Origin: Bugula neritina
Taxonomy: Eukaryota; Bryozoa; Gymnolaemata; Cheilostomatida; Bugulidae
DNA length: 64,000 nucleotides
Reading direction: 5' to 3'
Assembly: GCA_964035545.1 (NCBI GenBank)
Contig: OZ037769.1
Span: 13,911,133-13,975,132 of the forward strand
Part shown: piece after piece, positions 63,915-64,000 of the stretch
How the letters are laid out: each line of letters opens with the position of its first letter
Numbering within the stretch: the first letter of the stretch is position 1
Notes under the pieces: generated by a model
Seen by the model: only the letters and a program-made list of their open reading frames with translations
Database searches by the model: none
What the model was told of the DNA's origin: nothing
Position numbers and translations under genes: made by a program

Positions 63915-64000
63915 GTGAGTGTCTATGTAAATATTTTATTGAAAAATGTTAGCAACGGTTGTCAGTAAAAAATCTAAAATGATAAAAACTTTATATAGTA

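Overview
This window is nuclear DNA from an AT-rich, intron-rich animal, most likely an invertebrate. The evidence is GT-AG introns in nearly every gene, AATAAA poly(A) signals, a BEL/Pao LTR retrotransposon (a group known from animals), tRNA-derived SINE-like repeats, and animal-specific families such as a MEX3-like KH protein, an SH2 adaptor of SHB type and a prokineticin/astakine-like secreted peptide. The sequence does not fix the phylum. I rebuilt gene models by joining exons across GT-AG sites with reading-phase checks. Every complete model closes in frame.

Layout. 1-600: probable promoter with a perfect CRE and a YY1-type site. 2092-9838 (+): 731-residue AT-hook / seven C2H2 zinc-finger protein in 16 coding exons. 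10870-11727 (-): single-exon mitochondrial rhomboid protease PARL, convergent with the zinc-finger gene. 15152-20045 (+): mitochondrial glycine cleavage H protein (GCSH), 5 coding exons. 22731-31900 (+): SLC7A9-type light-chain amino acid transporter, 12 coding exons. 32801-37707 (+): MEX3-like two-KH RNA-binding protein, 5 coding exons. 40720-47537 (+): SH2 adaptor of the SHB/SHD/SHE/SHF type, 8 coding exons. 48967-51130 (+): secreted ten-cysteine prokineticin-like protein with a proline-rich tail, 4 coding exons. 55451-60733 (-): BEL/Pao element with two LTRs, AAAGG target duplication and an open gag-protease frame, but with reverse transcriptase and RNase H deleted. 63112 onward (+): first two exons of a type-B carboxylesterase-like protein that runs off the window. 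The genes are unrelated in function and look like an ordinary animal gene neighbourhood, not an operon or cluster.

The most unusual structure is in the introns. At least ten tandem arrays of 12-39 bp units lie in introns of three genes, and most start at a 5' splice site or run up to a 3' splice site. Some units contain copies of the splice-site sequence, and in one case of the exon end. The zinc-finger gene also carries a 1.5-kb array of a 22-bp unit with a 352-bp higher-order period. Other repeats are two tRNA-derived families, several terminal-inverted-repeat MITE-like families, and paired 35-bp hairpin arms set in long (TA)n tracts inside GCSH intron 3.

Limits: no alignment or database search was run. 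Family assignments rest on recognised motifs. Intron models rest on splice consensus plus phase closure. Organism identity and UTRs are inference.
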